Below are positions 12,629-13,190 of a DNA stretch of 13,190 bases, one piece after another. The position numbers and the translations under genes are program-made. The notes beneath the pieces were generated by a model. The model saw nothing but the letters and a program-made list of their open reading frames with translations, made no database searches and had not been told where the DNA came from. The DNA comes from an uncultured Bacillota bacterium (GTDB lineage Bacteria > Bacillota_I > Bacilli_A > RF39 > UBA660): assembly GCA_945928335.1 (NCBI GenBank), contig CAMENK010000011.1, forward strand, positions 1 through 13,190, read 5' to 3'. Position 1 is the first letter of the stretch. Each line of letters begins with the position of its first letter.

Positions 12629-12883
12629 CTATTTCTTTAATAACTTTTTATATGGAGTTTCATATATAGAAGTATAACCTTCATCTACTAATTCTTTAAT
12701 TGTTTCTTCTTTCCAAACACCATATTCATCTAATTTTATTAAACGTGAATAATTATCTTCAAGTACGCAGTAGGTTCTTATTCTTCTTAAATTATCAAAT
12801 GATACATACTCTTCATAAAAGAATGCAACAATTTGATCTTTATATACCATTTTAACCCATCTAGTTCTTGCTTTGTCCTTCAT
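12629..12883 (-). CDS. Unrecognised 84-residue protein between lon and spoVID
   Basis: The ATG at 12883 has AAAGGGGG about 9 nt upstream, inside the end of lon; the gene overlaps the lon stop by 23 bp. A second in-frame ATG at 12913 with GGAG nearby would add 10 residues (MIIYLKGEVK) and cannot be excluded. The product begins MKDKARTRWVKMVYKDQIVA and is rich in Tyr, Lys, Arg and Glu (FFYEEYVSFDNLRRIRTYCV, GVWKEETIKELVDEGYTSIY), with no membrane segment or signal peptide; likely a small alpha/beta cytosolic protein. No family recognised. Position suggests cotranscription with lon and possibly read-through into spoVID. Confidence 0.72.
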   Translation of the reverse strand: MKDKARTRWVKMVYKDQIVAFFYEEYVSFDNLRRIRTYCVLEDNYSRLIKLDEYGVWKEETIKELVDEGYTSIYETPYKKLLKK

Positions 12884-13190
12884 CTTTACTTCCCCCTTTA
12901 AATATATAATCATATATCTCCATATAATTATCTACAAAAATAAATTTAATTTTGTTTTTAATAATTGTGTCTAATTTTACCACATTTCTTTTATTTTCGC
13001 AAGATAAAAATACAGTACTTATACCATTTTTAATTGCTGCATAGCTTTTCTCTCTAATTGCACCCACTGGAAGAACATCTCCTAGAAGTGTCATCTCACC
13101 TGTCATAGAAATATTAGAAGGTATTTTTTTATCAAGTAAATAGCTTAAAATTGTAGTAGTAATTATAGTTCCGGCACTAGGACCATCTTT
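12861..13190 (-). CDS. lon: Lon-type ATP-dependent protease, C-terminal part only (5' end beyond right edge)
   Basis: The frame is open to the window edge and gives the last 109 residues of the Lon peptidase domain. Counting from the edge, the nucleophile is Ser5 in KDGPSAGTII, followed by MTGEMTLLGDVLP (29-41) and the catalytic Lys48 in VGAIREKSYAA. The Ser-Lys distance of 43 equals that of E. coli Lon (S679, K722). Usual GGLKEK is GAIREK here, with the catalytic Lys kept. The domain ends in NGISTVFLSCENK and a final helix, then a polar tail GGSKDEGQSKN. Whether it is LonA- or LonB-like cannot be told without the N-terminal part. Its 3' end overlaps the next gene, and lon near spoVID-ysxE matches the lonA-(hem)-spoVID order of B. 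subtilis. Confidence 0.94.
   Translation of the reverse strand, partial: KDGPSAGTIITTTILSYLLDKKIPSNISMTGEMTLLGDVLPVGAIREKSYAAIKNGISTVFLSCENKRNVVKLDTIIKNKIKFIFVDNYMEIYDYIFKGGSKDEGQSKN

Overview
The window looks like chromosomal DNA from a very AT-rich member of the Bacillota that forms spores, or descends from spore formers. The evidence is strong AGGAGG-type ribosome binding sites, sigma-A-like promoters, compact operons, and four gene families tied to sporulation: spoIVB, ylbJ, spoVID and ysxE. Base composition and small gene sizes recall the Mollicutes and their gut relatives (RF39/RFN20/Erysipelotrichia-type Bacilli). However, TGA is used as a stop (xseA, the 135-residue gene) and Trp is TGG, so the standard bacterial code applies. 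The lineage assignment is inference.

Layout, left to right. 1-1110: an AAA ATPase of the DUF4143 type, cut by the left edge, with its own promoter and three 23-bp-spaced repeats upstream. 1228-4074: tex-uppS, a two-gene unit (transcription/RNA factor plus undecaprenyl diphosphate synthase). 4322-5290: spoIVB, flanked by intrinsic terminators. 5363-7180: nusB-xseA-xseB operon. 7227-7634: an unrecognised 135-residue protein with its own promoter. 7658-8665 and 8710-9606: ylbL (PDZ-Lon-type membrane protease) and ylbJ (sporulation membrane protein), divergent. 9603-10766: three pseudopilin genes in one operon. 10876-11073: a 65-residue membrane protein on the opposite strand. 11057-13190: lon (cut by the right edge), an unrecognised 84-residue gene, spoVID and ysxE.

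Several neighbourhoods look like compressed versions of the Bacillus subtilis map as I remember it: nusB-(folD)-xseA-xseB-(ispA-dxs-yqxC-ahrC-recN)-spoIVB; lonA-(ysxC-hem genes)-spoVID-ysxE; and ylbJ-(ylbK)-ylbL. The spore genes were kept while the intervening metabolic genes are gone or moved. SpoIVB keeps a complete catalytic triad. SpoVID is miniaturised to a SPOCS domain, an acidic linker and a LysM domain. The YsxE-like protein has lost kinase catalytic residues.

Most promoters sit so close to the gene that the predicted transcription start lies at or just before the Shine-Dalgarno sequence. The most interesting regulatory structure is upstream of spoVID. A 9-bp hairpin there holds the Shine-Dalgarno in its 3' arm, and a sigma-E-like promoter candidate lies over its loop and 5' arm. 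Read-through from lon could therefore be attenuated or translationally masked, while sporulation-initiated transcripts would be open.
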